16,099 nucleotides of DNA from NCBI GenBank assembly GCA_003232715.1, contig QIJG01000109.1:1-16099 (forward strand). The letters are read 5' to 3'. Origin of the DNA: Nitrospirota bacterium (GTDB lineage Bacteria; Nitrospirota; Thermodesulfovibrionia; Thermodesulfovibrionales; JdFR-85). Each line of letters starts with the position of its first letter. The first letter of the stretch is position 1. The notes beneath the pieces were generated by a model that saw nothing but the letters and a program-made list of their open reading frames with translations, made no database searches and was not told where the DNA came from. The position numbers and the translations under genes are program-made. Shown here one piece after another: positions 1-6,836 of the stretch.

Positions 1-584
1 GCAGGGGCCTCGTAATACTCCGTCCTTGAAGTGGCAATATCCACTGTAAAATCAGGTGTCGGCATCTTCAGTCCGGCCTTTTCGGTAAATCTGATCTTTG
101 CCGTATTGAACCTCTTGTGGGTAATGAGCTTGACCCCCCGGATCCGCCCGGCAAGTCTCCCGGCAAACTCGATTCCATCACCCTCAACAACAATATCGAT
201 ATCAAGGTTTTTTTCGCCCATCAGGAGGTCCCTTACCGAACCGCCGACAAGATATACGTTATAGCCAAGCCTGTCTGCCACCTCACCGGCAATCCTGAGT
301 AAGGCCACTACCTCGTTGGGAAAGCGTTCAACAATTAATTTGGCTATATTCTTTCCCATGGCGGGTTTCTCTGTCAGGCCTTCCTCGTGTATCCTGCTCC
401 TGCGGAGTGTCTCCTCGTAGAGGTCCCTGAGAAGGTCCGTCCTTGTGATGGCCCCGACTACCCTGCCGCTGTCAATAACGGGCATAAAACGCTGATTCTG
501 CTCTATCATCACGGACTCCACTTCCGTTACAGGGGCCTCGGGATATGTTACTCCTGCATCAGTCGTGGCAAACTCATATGCCCC
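1..584 (-). pseudogene. tRNA nucleotidyltransferase-family protein, C-terminal part (second CBS + poly(A) polymerase head), out of frame and cut by window edge
   Basis: Reading the minus strand from about 584 down to 3 gives one uninterrupted frame without a start codon. It first encodes the second half of a CBS pair (ending with residues like VVGAITRTDLL), then a linker, then the head domain of class II poly(A) polymerase / CCA-adding enzymes. The head shows VYLVGGSVRDLLMG at about 219-264 and the metal-binding DxD in LDIDIVVEGDG at about 178-210. This family adds C and/or A to the 3' CCA end of tRNA; the sequence does not tell whether this member is CC-adding, A-adding or complete. It directly continues the protein encoded at 574-1683, but in a frame displaced by +1 (equivalently a 3n+2 deletion), so the two parts are almost certainly one gene broken by a frame change. 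The RNA-binding C-terminal domain lies beyond the left edge. Confidence 0.8.
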
Positions 585-1683
585 CGAACCCGTGAAACAA
601 CGCCTTTTCCACTATCTCCCTTGAGAGAAGCCCGTAATATTTATCCCCCTTCAGTACAGGCAGGACATTAACCCCGTATCTGGTCATAATAGACTCTGCC
701 TTTTTTATGGTGGTCTTCCACTGGATCGATATAACAGGGGCGGTCATTATGTCCTTTGCCTGCCTCTGGGGTTTAACGGTCTCCTTTATTTTCCTGACCA
801 GTCTCTCTTCAATCACCTCAAGGGGTTCGTCCTTAAGAGTCGCAGATGCCGCAACCGGATGCCCGCCACCTCCAAACTCACCAAGCACCCCTGCCACATC
901 AAGTTCAGGCACACGGCTCCTGCCGACCATCACCACCTTGCCTTCCATTGCAAGGAGCATAATCAGGGCATCAACATGCTCCATGTCCATAATCCTGTGG
1001 GCAAGATGTGCTACATCACCAAAGTACTCCTCCCTCGACGCCTTTACGATCCGTATCCGTATACCGTAGAGGAGCAGGTCCCTTGATGAGGCCACCAGTT
1101 CGTTCAGGAGTTTAAGCTCCGCCTTGCTTAACTCTGCCTTTATATATTCAGACACTATATTGAGATTTGCACCATTCCTGAGGAGATAGGCCACTGCAAG
1201 GAGGTCCCTCTCCGTTGTGGAGGAAAATCTCAGTGAACCGGTCTCTTCGTAGATGCCGAGGCAGAGAACGGTTGCATCCATTGGAGTAATGGGAATCTTC
1301 TGCTCTTTCAACATTTCTGTAAAGATAGTTGCAGTGGCGCCTGCATCCTCGATGACCTCAAGTTCGCCCCTGAGATCATCTTCTGTGACGGGATGGTGAT
1401 CATAGATATGGATTCTTACCTTTCCGGAGAGTGCAAGTTCACTGAACGGACCGAGTCTGTGGGGGTTCTTGGTATCTACAAGGATGAGACGAGTTACACT
1501 CTGAAGGTCTATCTCTCTGACTTTTCTGATCTCAAGCGGTTCAAAAGTCCGGAGAAACTCTCTGACCTTCCTCTCCTGCGAGCCCGGGAAGACAGGAATT
1601 GCCTCGTGATAGATCTTTTTTGCGCCGAGCATGGAGGAAAGACAGTCAAAATCTGCATTAACATGGCAGACGATCAGGTCCAT
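574..1683 (-). CDS. DHH/CBS N-terminal part of a multidomain tRNA nucleotidyltransferase (frame-disrupted)
   Basis: This is a 369-codon frame. Residues 1-300 form a DHH-family phosphoesterase module: HVNADFDC at 7-14, IYDHHP with the DHH triad at 95-97, and the DHHA1 motif GGGGHP at 271-276. A first CBS motif follows at about 308-365, and the frame then stops abruptly at a TGA right after HGFGGI. Known relatives carry DHH, two CBS domains and a poly(A)-polymerase head in one chain of about 850-900 residues. The missing parts are present just downstream in another frame (1-584), so this is the N-terminal part of a split gene rather than a natural short protein. The ATG at 1683 lies inside the 3' end of the GGDEF gene (26-bp overlap), which suggests translational coupling; its own ribosome binding site is weak. 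The disruption is at a run of five G (minus strand, about 581-585), which may be a sequencing error. Confidence 0.85.
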   Translation of the reverse strand: MDLIVCHVNADFDCLSSMLGAKKIYHEAIPVFPGSQERKVREFLRTFEPLEIRKVREIDLQSVTRLILVDTKNPHRLGPFSELALSGKVRIHIYDHHPVTEDDLRGELEVIEDAGATATIFTEMLKEQKIPITPMDATVLCLGIYEETGSLRFSSTTERDLLAVAYLLRNGANLNIVSEYIKAELSKAELKLLNELVASSRDLLLYGIRIRIVKASREEYFGDVAHLAHRIMDMEHVDALIMLLAMEGKVVMVGRSRVPELDVAGVLGEFGGGGHPVAASATLKDEPLEVIEERLVRKIKETVKPQRQAKDIMTAPVISIQWKTTIKKAESIMTRYGVNVLPVLKGDKYYGLLSREIVEKALFHGFGGI

Positions 1684-3154
1684 AAAGATCGTCTGCCTTT
1701 TTTCTGAATTTCCTGCTTACCGCTATCCTGTCCCGTCCACTCGATTTTGCATCGAATAATGCGGTGTCGGCAAGGGTTATGAGGTCATCGTGGGTATGAA
1801 CATCATGTACAGGCCAGCAGGATATACCGAGGCTTGAGGTAATTCTTTCCTTTCCGATTCCCTTGAATTTGTGCTCCCTGATAAAAGTCCTCAGCCTCCC
1901 GGCCTCTTTCTCTGCACCGTCAAGTGGTGTCTGGGGAAGCAAAATAATGAACTCCTCGCCTCCATAACGGGCAAAGACGTCGCTCTTTCGAACATGTCTC
2001 CTTACGACTTGAGCAAACTCCCTCAGCACCATGTCACCCATCCGGTGACCATAAGTATCGTTTATCTTCTTGAAATGATCGATATCAAGCATTATGCAGG
2101 AAATGGGATCTTCGTAACGCTCGGCCCGGCTGAATTCCTCTTCCAGCCGGTGATAAAAATATCTGATGTTATATACACCTGTAAGGTAGTCTGTTATGGC
2201 AAGTCTCTCAAGCCTTGCCTTTTCATTCTCAAGCTTTTCAAAGAGAAAGGCATTATAGAGGACATTGGCGGATATATTTGCAATTGCATTGCAGAGGTTA
2301 ATCTCCCTTTTGGTAAAAGCTGACCTGACCCTTGATGTCCTCAAAAAAAGTGTTCCTATAATCTCATCCCTGTAAATAATCGGTATTACGACTATCGAAC
2401 GTATACCCAGGGGAGCAATGGCAGACCTCACGGATTTCATAATCGAGTCTTCCATTGCATCCTGTATCACTATGGGTTTTCTAGATATCAAGGCCTTTTT
2501 TATCTCTGGATATTTTTTCAGATCAAGCTTTATATCAGATATATGCGGATCCTCAAAAGAAGATACCACATGGGCATACCTCTTCTCACCAAAACCGATG
2601 CTGATTACCGAACAACGGGAGACCTCTATCATCTCGCTCAATTTCTTGACAACAAAATAAAGCACCTCCCCGGGGTCAAGGGTGGAGGAGATAAGATAGG
2701 AAAGTTCTACAATTGCCTCAAGGTCTCTTTTTTCAGCATAGAGCCTTTCAAACCAGCTCCTCTTTTCAAGGGCCGTCTTGAGCTTCACATCAAGGTCATC
2801 CTCGTAAAAGGGCCTCATAAGATAATAATCTATCTTATAGTGTAGCACCCCTTTGAGGCATTTAGGAATGTTACCCGATATAAGTGCAACTGTCGGAATC
2901 TTAAGCTCCTTCACCTGAATATCTTTGGTCCCATTTGGAAAACCAACAATAAGGGCGTCAGGGGCTTTGGACTCAATCTTCTCGTAAAGTTCACCTGCAG
3001 AATCAAGGAAAAGAGGCTTCAGTCCTTTTCTCTTGAGGAAAAAACCCTTGAGAAATTTCAGACTCTCGGGGTCCTTTTCATATACCAGTATGTTAATTAC
3101 CTTTTTCCGGGACATTCTTTGACAAGTATAGCAAAAAAGAGTCTTTTCATTCAT
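1658..3154 (-). CDS. diguanylate cyclase with degenerate receiver and GAF domains
   Basis: 498 residues. About 18-130 resemble a response-regulator receiver, but the phosphoacceptor region reads ALIVGFPN with no aspartate, and the usual lysine before P-F is arginine (LMRPF at 112-116), so phosphorylation is unlikely. About 145-305 fit a GAF sensor domain, followed by a short helical linker and a GGDEF domain at about 315-485. The active-site loop GGEEF is at 398-402, a metal-binding aspartate is in MLDIDHFKKIND, and RKSD at 389-392 sits five residues before GGEEF, matching the RxxD inhibitory I-site. The expected activity is synthesis of cyclic di-GMP from two GTP with product inhibition, in the cytoplasm (no membrane segment or signal peptide is seen). 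The ATG at 3154 overlaps an upstream open frame; a second in-frame ATG at codon 14, just before the receiver-like fold, is a plausible alternative start. Confidence 0.9.
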   Translation of the reverse strand: MNEKTLFCYTCQRMSRKKVINILVYEKDPESLKFLKGFFLKRKGLKPLFLDSAGELYEKIESKAPDALIVGFPNGTKDIQVKELKIPTVALISGNIPKCLKGVLHYKIDYYLMRPFYEDDLDVKLKTALEKRSWFERLYAEKRDLEAIVELSYLISSTLDPGEVLYFVVKKLSEMIEVSRCSVISIGFGEKRYAHVVSSFEDPHISDIKLDLKKYPEIKKALISRKPIVIQDAMEDSIMKSVRSAIAPLGIRSIVVIPIIYRDEIIGTLFLRTSRVRSAFTKREINLCNAIANISANVLYNAFLFEKLENEKARLERLAITDYLTGVYNIRYFYHRLEEEFSRAERYEDPISCIMLDIDHFKKINDTYGHRMGDMVLREFAQVVRRHVRKSDVFARYGGEEFIILLPQTPLDGAEKEAGRLRTFIREHKFKGIGKERITSSLGISCWPVHDVHTHDDLITLADTALFDAKSSGRDRIAVSRKFRKKADDLYGPDRLPC

Positions 3155-3284
3155 CTTTCATTATCACTTCCCTGCTTGCCAAGCCATTCCCGGTTATTAC
3201 GGTTTTTTTAAAGACGCCCACCTGTTTTACAACTATCTCAAAATCTTTCAGGTTAAGTGTATTTATACTGCCCCTTGGCTTTTC
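3147..3284 (-). other. short unidentified open frame abutting the GGDEF start
   Basis: The minus strand is open for 45 codons from just after a TAA at 3287-3285 to a TGA at 3149-3147. It reads KPRGSINTLNLKDF, then EIVVKQVGVFKKTVITGNG and LASREVIMKDE. The composition looks protein-like and the stop overlaps the GGDEF start by 8 bp, as in coupled genes. There is no suitable start codon (the only ATG lies near the end). It could be the tail of a gene whose 5' part was lost or frameshifted, since the 3' end of another remnant (3253-3486) overlaps it in a different frame. The family was not recognised. It may also be chance. Confidence 0.3.
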
Positions 3285-3486
3285 TTATTATTTGAAGAAT
3301 GGTTGGCTCATTTTTATTGCTCTCTTTTAATGGGCGATCCCGGATGTTCCTTCCTGCTGAATGGAATGTTACGAATTTATCAATCCATGATTTTTTAACT
3401 CTAAAACCCACACCTTCAAATAATTCCGAATATTCTTCTGCGGTATTCAGGAAAAGCCACGGTGGGGTAAAACTTACAAAGATGCC
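3253..3486 (-). pseudogene. gene remnant, possibly C-terminal part of a SAM-dependent methyltransferase
   Basis: A 77-codon open stretch between stops, without an initiation codon. It reads FVSFTPPWLFLNTAEEYSEL followed by FEGVGFRVKKSWIDK and a basic tail ending in QYKYT. The pattern of a strand, TPPW, then EEY.ELFE..GF.V resembles the last third of class I methyltransferases, where a helix labelled EEY-x-ELL-E-x-AGF precedes the final strands. This is recognition by pattern only. The SAM-binding core is absent, and upstream DNA in this frame is blocked by stops at 3487-3489. If the call is right the gene was truncated. The 25-codon ORF at 3509-3586 could be its original N-terminus after an internal deletion, but nothing proves that. 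Confidence 0.35.
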
Positions 3487-3508
3487 TTAATTATTGGTTC
3501 GTTTCTTT

Positions 3509-3586
3509 TTACCACCCTATAGCAGATTCCTGAACTACGAAATCTTTTTCGTATTTTGATAGTATTTCAGTAAAGTCTGCCACCAT
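3509..3586 (-). CDS. 25-codon small ORF with ribosome binding site, directly after attC-like site
   Basis: ATG at 3586 follows an AAAGGAA element at a spacing of about 5 nt, better than most starts nearby. The peptide begins MVADFTEILSKYEKDF and stops after SAIGW. It starts 15 bp beyond the attC-like element at 3601-3662, which is where the first codon of an integron cassette gene normally lies. It is probably the start of a cassette gene whose body has been deleted or frameshifted (see the remnant at 3253-3486). No family was recognised and function is unknown. Confidence 0.3.
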   Translation of the reverse strand: MVADFTEILSKYEKDFVVQESAIGW

Positions 3587-3600
3587 CGTAATTTCCTTTT

Positions 3601-3662
3601 TGGGACGAACGCTGAGCTCAGCGGCGCATTTTTTGCATCTGCTGGAGCGCCTTGTTAGCCAT
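3601..3662 (-). repeat. integron attC-like recombination site (imperfect)
   Basis: On the minus strand the element runs from GGCTAACAAGGCGCTCC through a short A-rich centre to GCTGAGCTCAGCGTTCGTCC. It has the attC layout: an outer box close to RYYYAAC followed by AA, an inner arm GCTCCAGC, a central spacer, an opposing inner arm GCTGAGC with one unpaired C as expected for an extrahelical base, and an outer GTT box. Outer boxes deviate from consensus (GGCTAAC, GTTCGTC). Translation of the element in the antitoxin frame gives ANKALQQMQKMRR, matching the NKALQQ-type tail that many cassette genes acquire by reading into their attC. It lies immediately 3' of the CopG-type antitoxin remnant, the normal place. 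No integrase gene is visible in the window. Confidence 0.5.
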
Positions 3663-3833
3663 GAGGTCATGTAACCCACCTGATACATATTTATGAAGCA
3701 CACTCGATACCAGGAATGCCTTCTTCAAGTGCACGCCTCTGAAGCGATTCAAGGTCACGACTTGATATCCTGATATTAATACGTTTATCTTTTTTAAATG
3801 TTTCATCTGCAGCTTAGAAGCATATGCAACTCT
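3618..3833 (-). pseudogene. CopG/ribbon-helix-helix antitoxin remnant with frameshifts
   Basis: Two minus-strand frames together rebuild a CopG/RHH-type antitoxin. The first reads ADETFKKDKR, INIRISSRDLESLQ, RRALEEGIP (about 3712-3807). The second begins at about 3713 and reads LVSSVLHKYVSGGLHDL, then enters the attC-like site and stops at 3618. Relatives have YQTL between GIP and VSS-VLHKYVSG, so about 11 nt seem missing near 3712. A second shift lies near 3810-3816, where TAA interrupts the frame before AADET. Such proteins are DNA-binding antitoxins paired with a small toxin (BrnT or RelE-like). No toxin gene is recognised beside it, so it is judged non-functional. The strict start is unknown; the 5' boundary is approximate. 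Confidence 0.65.
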
Positions 3834-4063
3834 AATTGATTATTTTGCAATTCACGGCAAAGGCAAAAAAAGGGCCTATAAATAAGGAGAGTGTCTTTAA
3901 ATTGTTATTGTGAATGCCTTCTTCTAACCTCTTTTGAAATTGCAGTATGGTCTGATATTACGTAGCATATTCCGGAAAATGTGACTTAATGAAATATTTA
4001 CCTAATCTTTAATGAGGGAATTTAACCGGGCTATCTGCCGTCCCTGAAGGGGGTTGTTAGAAA

Positions 4064-4198
4064 TTAATCTGCTTCAAATTCTTCTTTAGGTATCCCTGAT
4101 TGTCTGATGATGGACATCAGTGTGCCTCTTTTTATCTCCTTATGATCAGGAACTGGAACAGTTACAGTGCTTTCCCTTGATTTCCTCAGGAGAGGCAT
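4064..4198 (-). pseudogene. hicA: HicA toxin, C-terminal half only
   Basis: The minus-strand frame from ATG 4198 to TAA 4064 gives a 44-residue peptide. From residue 11 it matches the last half of HicA mRNA interferases: VTVPVPDHKEIKRGTL then MSIIRQSGIPKEEF. The N-terminal half, which holds the GSH catalytic histidine of the double-stranded-RNA-binding-like fold, is absent. The first ten residues are out-of-frame translation of the hicB 3' end. The gene is therefore a deletion product and should have no RNase activity. It lies downstream of and overlaps hicB, the order hicB-hicA. Confidence 0.75.
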
Positions 4199-4343
4199 GT
4201 TCAAAAAACAGAGTTACTGCCTCTTCTAAATTCTTCTTCGCCTCTTCGATGGTGTCCCCCTGACTTGCTATGTCAAGTTCAGGACATAGAGCCACAAACA
4301 TGTCATCTTCTTTTTGAATTATTGCTGTAAATTTATGTTTCAT
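4146..4343 (-). pseudogene. hicB: HicB antitoxin, C-terminus lost by deletion into hicA
   Basis: The ATG at 4343 begins MKHKFTAIIQKEDDMFVALC, followed by PELDIASQGDTIEEAKKNL, then EEAVTLFFEHASPEEIKG. This is the typical partial-RNase-H-like HicB antitoxin fold, including the CPELDIASQG and EEA-KNL-EA motifs. After EEIKG the frame leaves homology (KHCNCSSS) and stops, because the end of hicB has been joined to the middle of hicA. A TTG two codons upstream is a possible but less likely start. The toxin-neutralising domain may still fold, yet the pair is broken as a toxin-antitoxin system. No clear Shine-Dalgarno sequence is seen. Confidence 0.75.
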
Positions 4344-4419
4344 ATTCAAATATTAACTTAAAAGGTTATTTTCAGGCAACTATAAGAATACGGGATTATC
4401 CAGGTTTTTGCAATACGAG

Positions 4420-4440
4420 ACCCTGAAATAAATTCAGGGT
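4420..4440. repeat. REP-like palindrome
   Basis: ACCCTGAA at 4420-4427 and TTCAGGGT at 4433-4440 form a perfect 8-bp stem with a 5-nt loop. There is no run of T after it, so an intrinsic terminator is unlikely. Short CTGAA...TTCAG palindromes of this style occur as dispersed intergenic repeats in many proteobacterial and related genomes. Only one copy is in this window, so its repeat nature is inferred. The rest of 4350-4568 holds no other recognisable gene or promoter. Confidence 0.45.
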
Positions 4441-4568
4441 GACAAATTAAAGCTTCCGCTAAGAACCTGTCAACAAAGGGAACCAAAAAGCCAGCGTTTT
4501 TTTTAATCTGAAATGGCCCTGTGACCTTAAAATCGCATTTTTCACCTCTGAATCAATATAATTCTTAC

Positions 4569-6836
4569 ATGCTCGAAGAATTCATACACAAGCTTAAAGA
4601 GGACAGGACCCTGGGCCTGCAGGTGACCACTCACAGATATATCCCGCCTGAAAAACCACGATACCGTGACCTTGAGCTCGACGAGAGGCTCCGGGGGCTG
4701 CTGACTTCAAGGGGGATCAGCCGTTTCTGGTCCCATCAGGTTGAGGGCATAGAAATCGTCAGAAAGGGTGAGAACGTTGTGGTGATGACACCCACTGCAA
4801 GCGGCAAGAGCCTTATTTACAATATACCTGTTGTCGAAACCATCCTCAGGGATCCTCGGGCAAGGGCGCTTTATTTCTTTCCCCTGAAGGGGCTTGAGCA
4901 GGATCAGGTGAACAATCTGAACGAGCTGCTGCAGCCCCTCGGCATTGGCGATAGCAGCGGTTCAAAACGTCCGCTGTCCCCTGCTGAGGTATATGACGGC
5001 GATACAACTGCGTACAGGAGAAAGAAGATAAGGGAAAAACTTCCGAATGTAATATTTACAAACCCCGATATGCTTCACTTTGCAATCAATGCCTATCATC
5101 CGAAATGGGAGGAGTTTTTCAGGAATCTCCGCTATGTTGTCATCGACGAGATACATGCATACAGGGGTGTTTTTGGCTCCAATGTTGCCCAGGTACTGCG
5201 GAGACTCCGACGCATATGCCTGAGGTGGGGATCGAACCCGCAGTTTATCGCAAGCTCGGCAACCATTGCAAACCCCGCAGACCTTGCAGAAAGCCTGGTG
5301 GGGCTGCCCTTTAAAGCGGTTACAGAGAGCGGTGCCCCCCAGGGAGGCAGGCATTTCCTCTTTATAAATCCCATAGAGAGCGCCTATACGGTTGCAATGA
5401 GGCTGTTTGTGGAATCCCTCAGGGCCGGGCTCAAGACCATAGTCTTTACCAAGGCAAGGAAGATTACAGAGCTGATCTATACCTGGGCTGTAAAGAGGGC
5501 TCCGGAGCTGGCCGGCAGGATCAGCCCCTACAGGGCAGGCTTTCTCCCAAAGGAAAGGCGGGAGATTGAGCGGAGGCTTTTTGAAGGAGAACTCTCCGGG
5601 GTGGTATCCACAAGCGCCCTTGAGCTTGGTGTTGATATAGGCGGGCTTGATTGCTGTATACTTGCCGGGTATCCGGGCTCGATCTCAAGCACCTATCAGA
5701 GGGCAGGCAGGGTGGGAAGGCACGGCGAGGAGTCCCTTGTAATAATGATTGCCATCCAGGACGCCCTGGACCAGTATTTAATAAGACATCCGGAAACCTT
5801 TTTTGGAAAAAGTCACGAGGCAGCCATAATCGATCCTGAAAGCCCGGCAGTACTCAAAAAGCACCTTCCCTGCGCTGCTGCCGAGGTCTACCTGAAAAAG
5901 GATGACAGTGTGTACGACATGTTCAGGTTAAGACCCTTCATAGATAAACTCGTAAGGGAAAAGGGGCTCAGGTTAGGCAAAAAAGGTGATGTGTGGTACT
6001 CAGGCATATGGATGCCCCACAGATGGGTGAGCATCCGGGGCATAGGAGAGTCCTTCCGAATTATTGATAAGGACGGTAATGTGATAGGTGAATTGAATGG
6101 TCTGAGGGTCTTCAGGGATGCCTTTCCAGGGGCAATATATCTGCACAGGGGAAGGCAGTATCAGGTAGGGCAGCTCAGCATGGAGGAGAGGAAAGTATTT
6201 GTCAGGAAGGTTGATGTGCCTTATTACACGCAAGCACTGAGTGCCGAGGAGACCGAAATATTGGCTGAAAAGCAAAAGAAAGACCTCGGCAATCTGACGA
6301 TTCACCTTGGCGGGCTCAGGATAAGCCAGAGGGTTGTGGGGTATGAAAAAAGAAGGCTCTACGACAGGGCCAGGCTCTCCAGGCACAGTATTGAGATGCC
6401 GGAGTATATATTTGATACGGAAGGTGTATGGTTCAGGATTCCGGATAACATAAGAGAGACTGTGGAGGGCGAGGGCTTTGACCTCGGTGGAAGCATCCAT
6501 GCCCTGGAACATGCCGCAATAGCGTGTATGCCCCTTATTGCACTCTGTGAAAAGATGGATATAGGGGGATTAAGTTATACCAGTTATCCGCAATTCAGGG
6601 GGCCGGGAATATTTATTTATGACGGATATGAGGGAGGCGTCGGGCTTACAAGACACGCATTTGATGTGGCACAGACGTGGTTAACGCTCTCCGTGAAGTT
6701 TATCGACGAGTGCCCCTGTGAGAGCGGGTGTCCATCCTGTGTGCAGGACCCTCAGTGCGGCTCCGGCAACCAGCCACTCGATAAGGCAGGCGCAAGACTC
6801 CTGCTCTCCCTTATCCTCAAAAAGGAGGGCGGATGA
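4569..6836 (+). CDS. mrfA: DEAD/DEAH-box helicase of the MrfA/Hrq1 (YprA) family
   Basis: 755 residues from ATG 4569; an in-frame GTG at 4521 would add 16 residues, but the ATG fits the family's N-terminus better and neither has a good ribosome binding site. With numbering from GTG 4521, helicase motifs appear in order: TPTASGKS at 90-97 (Walker A), DEIH at 209-212 (Walker B), SSAT at 245-248 (motif III), ELGVDIGGLD around 368-377 and QRAGRVGR at 393-400 (motif VI). The C-terminal region is a DUF1998/MZB zinc domain with five cysteines at 731, 733, 737, 740 and 746 (CPCESGCPSC, then QCG). MrfA and Hrq1 are 3'-5' DNA helicases that act in excision-type repair of mitomycin-type and crosslink damage. 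The gene is full length and overlaps the next gene by ATGA. Confidence 0.88.
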   Translation: MLEEFIHKLKEDRTLGLQVTTHRYIPPEKPRYRDLELDERLRGLLTSRGISRFWSHQVEGIEIVRKGENVVVMTPTASGKSLIYNIPVVETILRDPRARALYFFPLKGLEQDQVNNLNELLQPLGIGDSSGSKRPLSPAEVYDGDTTAYRRKKIREKLPNVIFTNPDMLHFAINAYHPKWEEFFRNLRYVVIDEIHAYRGVFGSNVAQVLRRLRRICLRWGSNPQFIASSATIANPADLAESLVGLPFKAVTESGAPQGGRHFLFINPIESAYTVAMRLFVESLRAGLKTIVFTKARKITELIYTWAVKRAPELAGRISPYRAGFLPKERREIERRLFEGELSGVVSTSALELGVDIGGLDCCILAGYPGSISSTYQRAGRVGRHGEESLVIMIAIQDALDQYLIRHPETFFGKSHEAAIIDPESPAVLKKHLPCAAAEVYLKKDDSVYDMFRLRPFIDKLVREKGLRLGKKGDVWYSGIWMPHRWVSIRGIGESFRIIDKDGNVIGELNGLRVFRDAFPGAIYLHRGRQYQVGQLSMEERKVFVRKVDVPYYTQALSAEETEILAEKQKKDLGNLTIHLGGLRISQRVVGYEKRRLYDRARLSRHSIEMPEYIFDTEGVWFRIPDNIRETVEGEGFDLGGSIHALEHAAIACMPLIALCEKMDIGGLSYTSYPQFRGPGIFIYDGYEGGVGLTRHAFDVAQTWLTLSVKFIDECPCESGCPSCVQDPQCGSGNQPLDKAGARLLLSLILKKEGG

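Noticed and set aside
1393..2845. Several plus-strand open frames across the left end
   Set aside because: They are antisense to well-supported DHH and GGDEF coding sequence and show no recognisable motifs.
3299..3490. Plus-strand 63-codon open frame
   Set aside because: The minus strand of the same DNA gives a more protein-like translation (TPPWLFLNTAEEYSELFE), and no ribosome binding site precedes the plus-strand ATG.
4020..4066. A second attC-like element just 3' of the hicA remnant (CTAACAA ... GGTTAAAT on the minus strand)
   Set aside because: Outer boxes partly fit but the inner arms do not pair convincingly; only a small CCCT/AGGG hairpin is visible.
5219..5243. Stretch GGGGATCGAACCCGC resembling the T-arm of a tRNA on the minus strand
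   Set aside because: It lies inside the conserved helicase frame (RWGSNPQF), and no acceptor stem, anticodon arm or D-arm flanks it.
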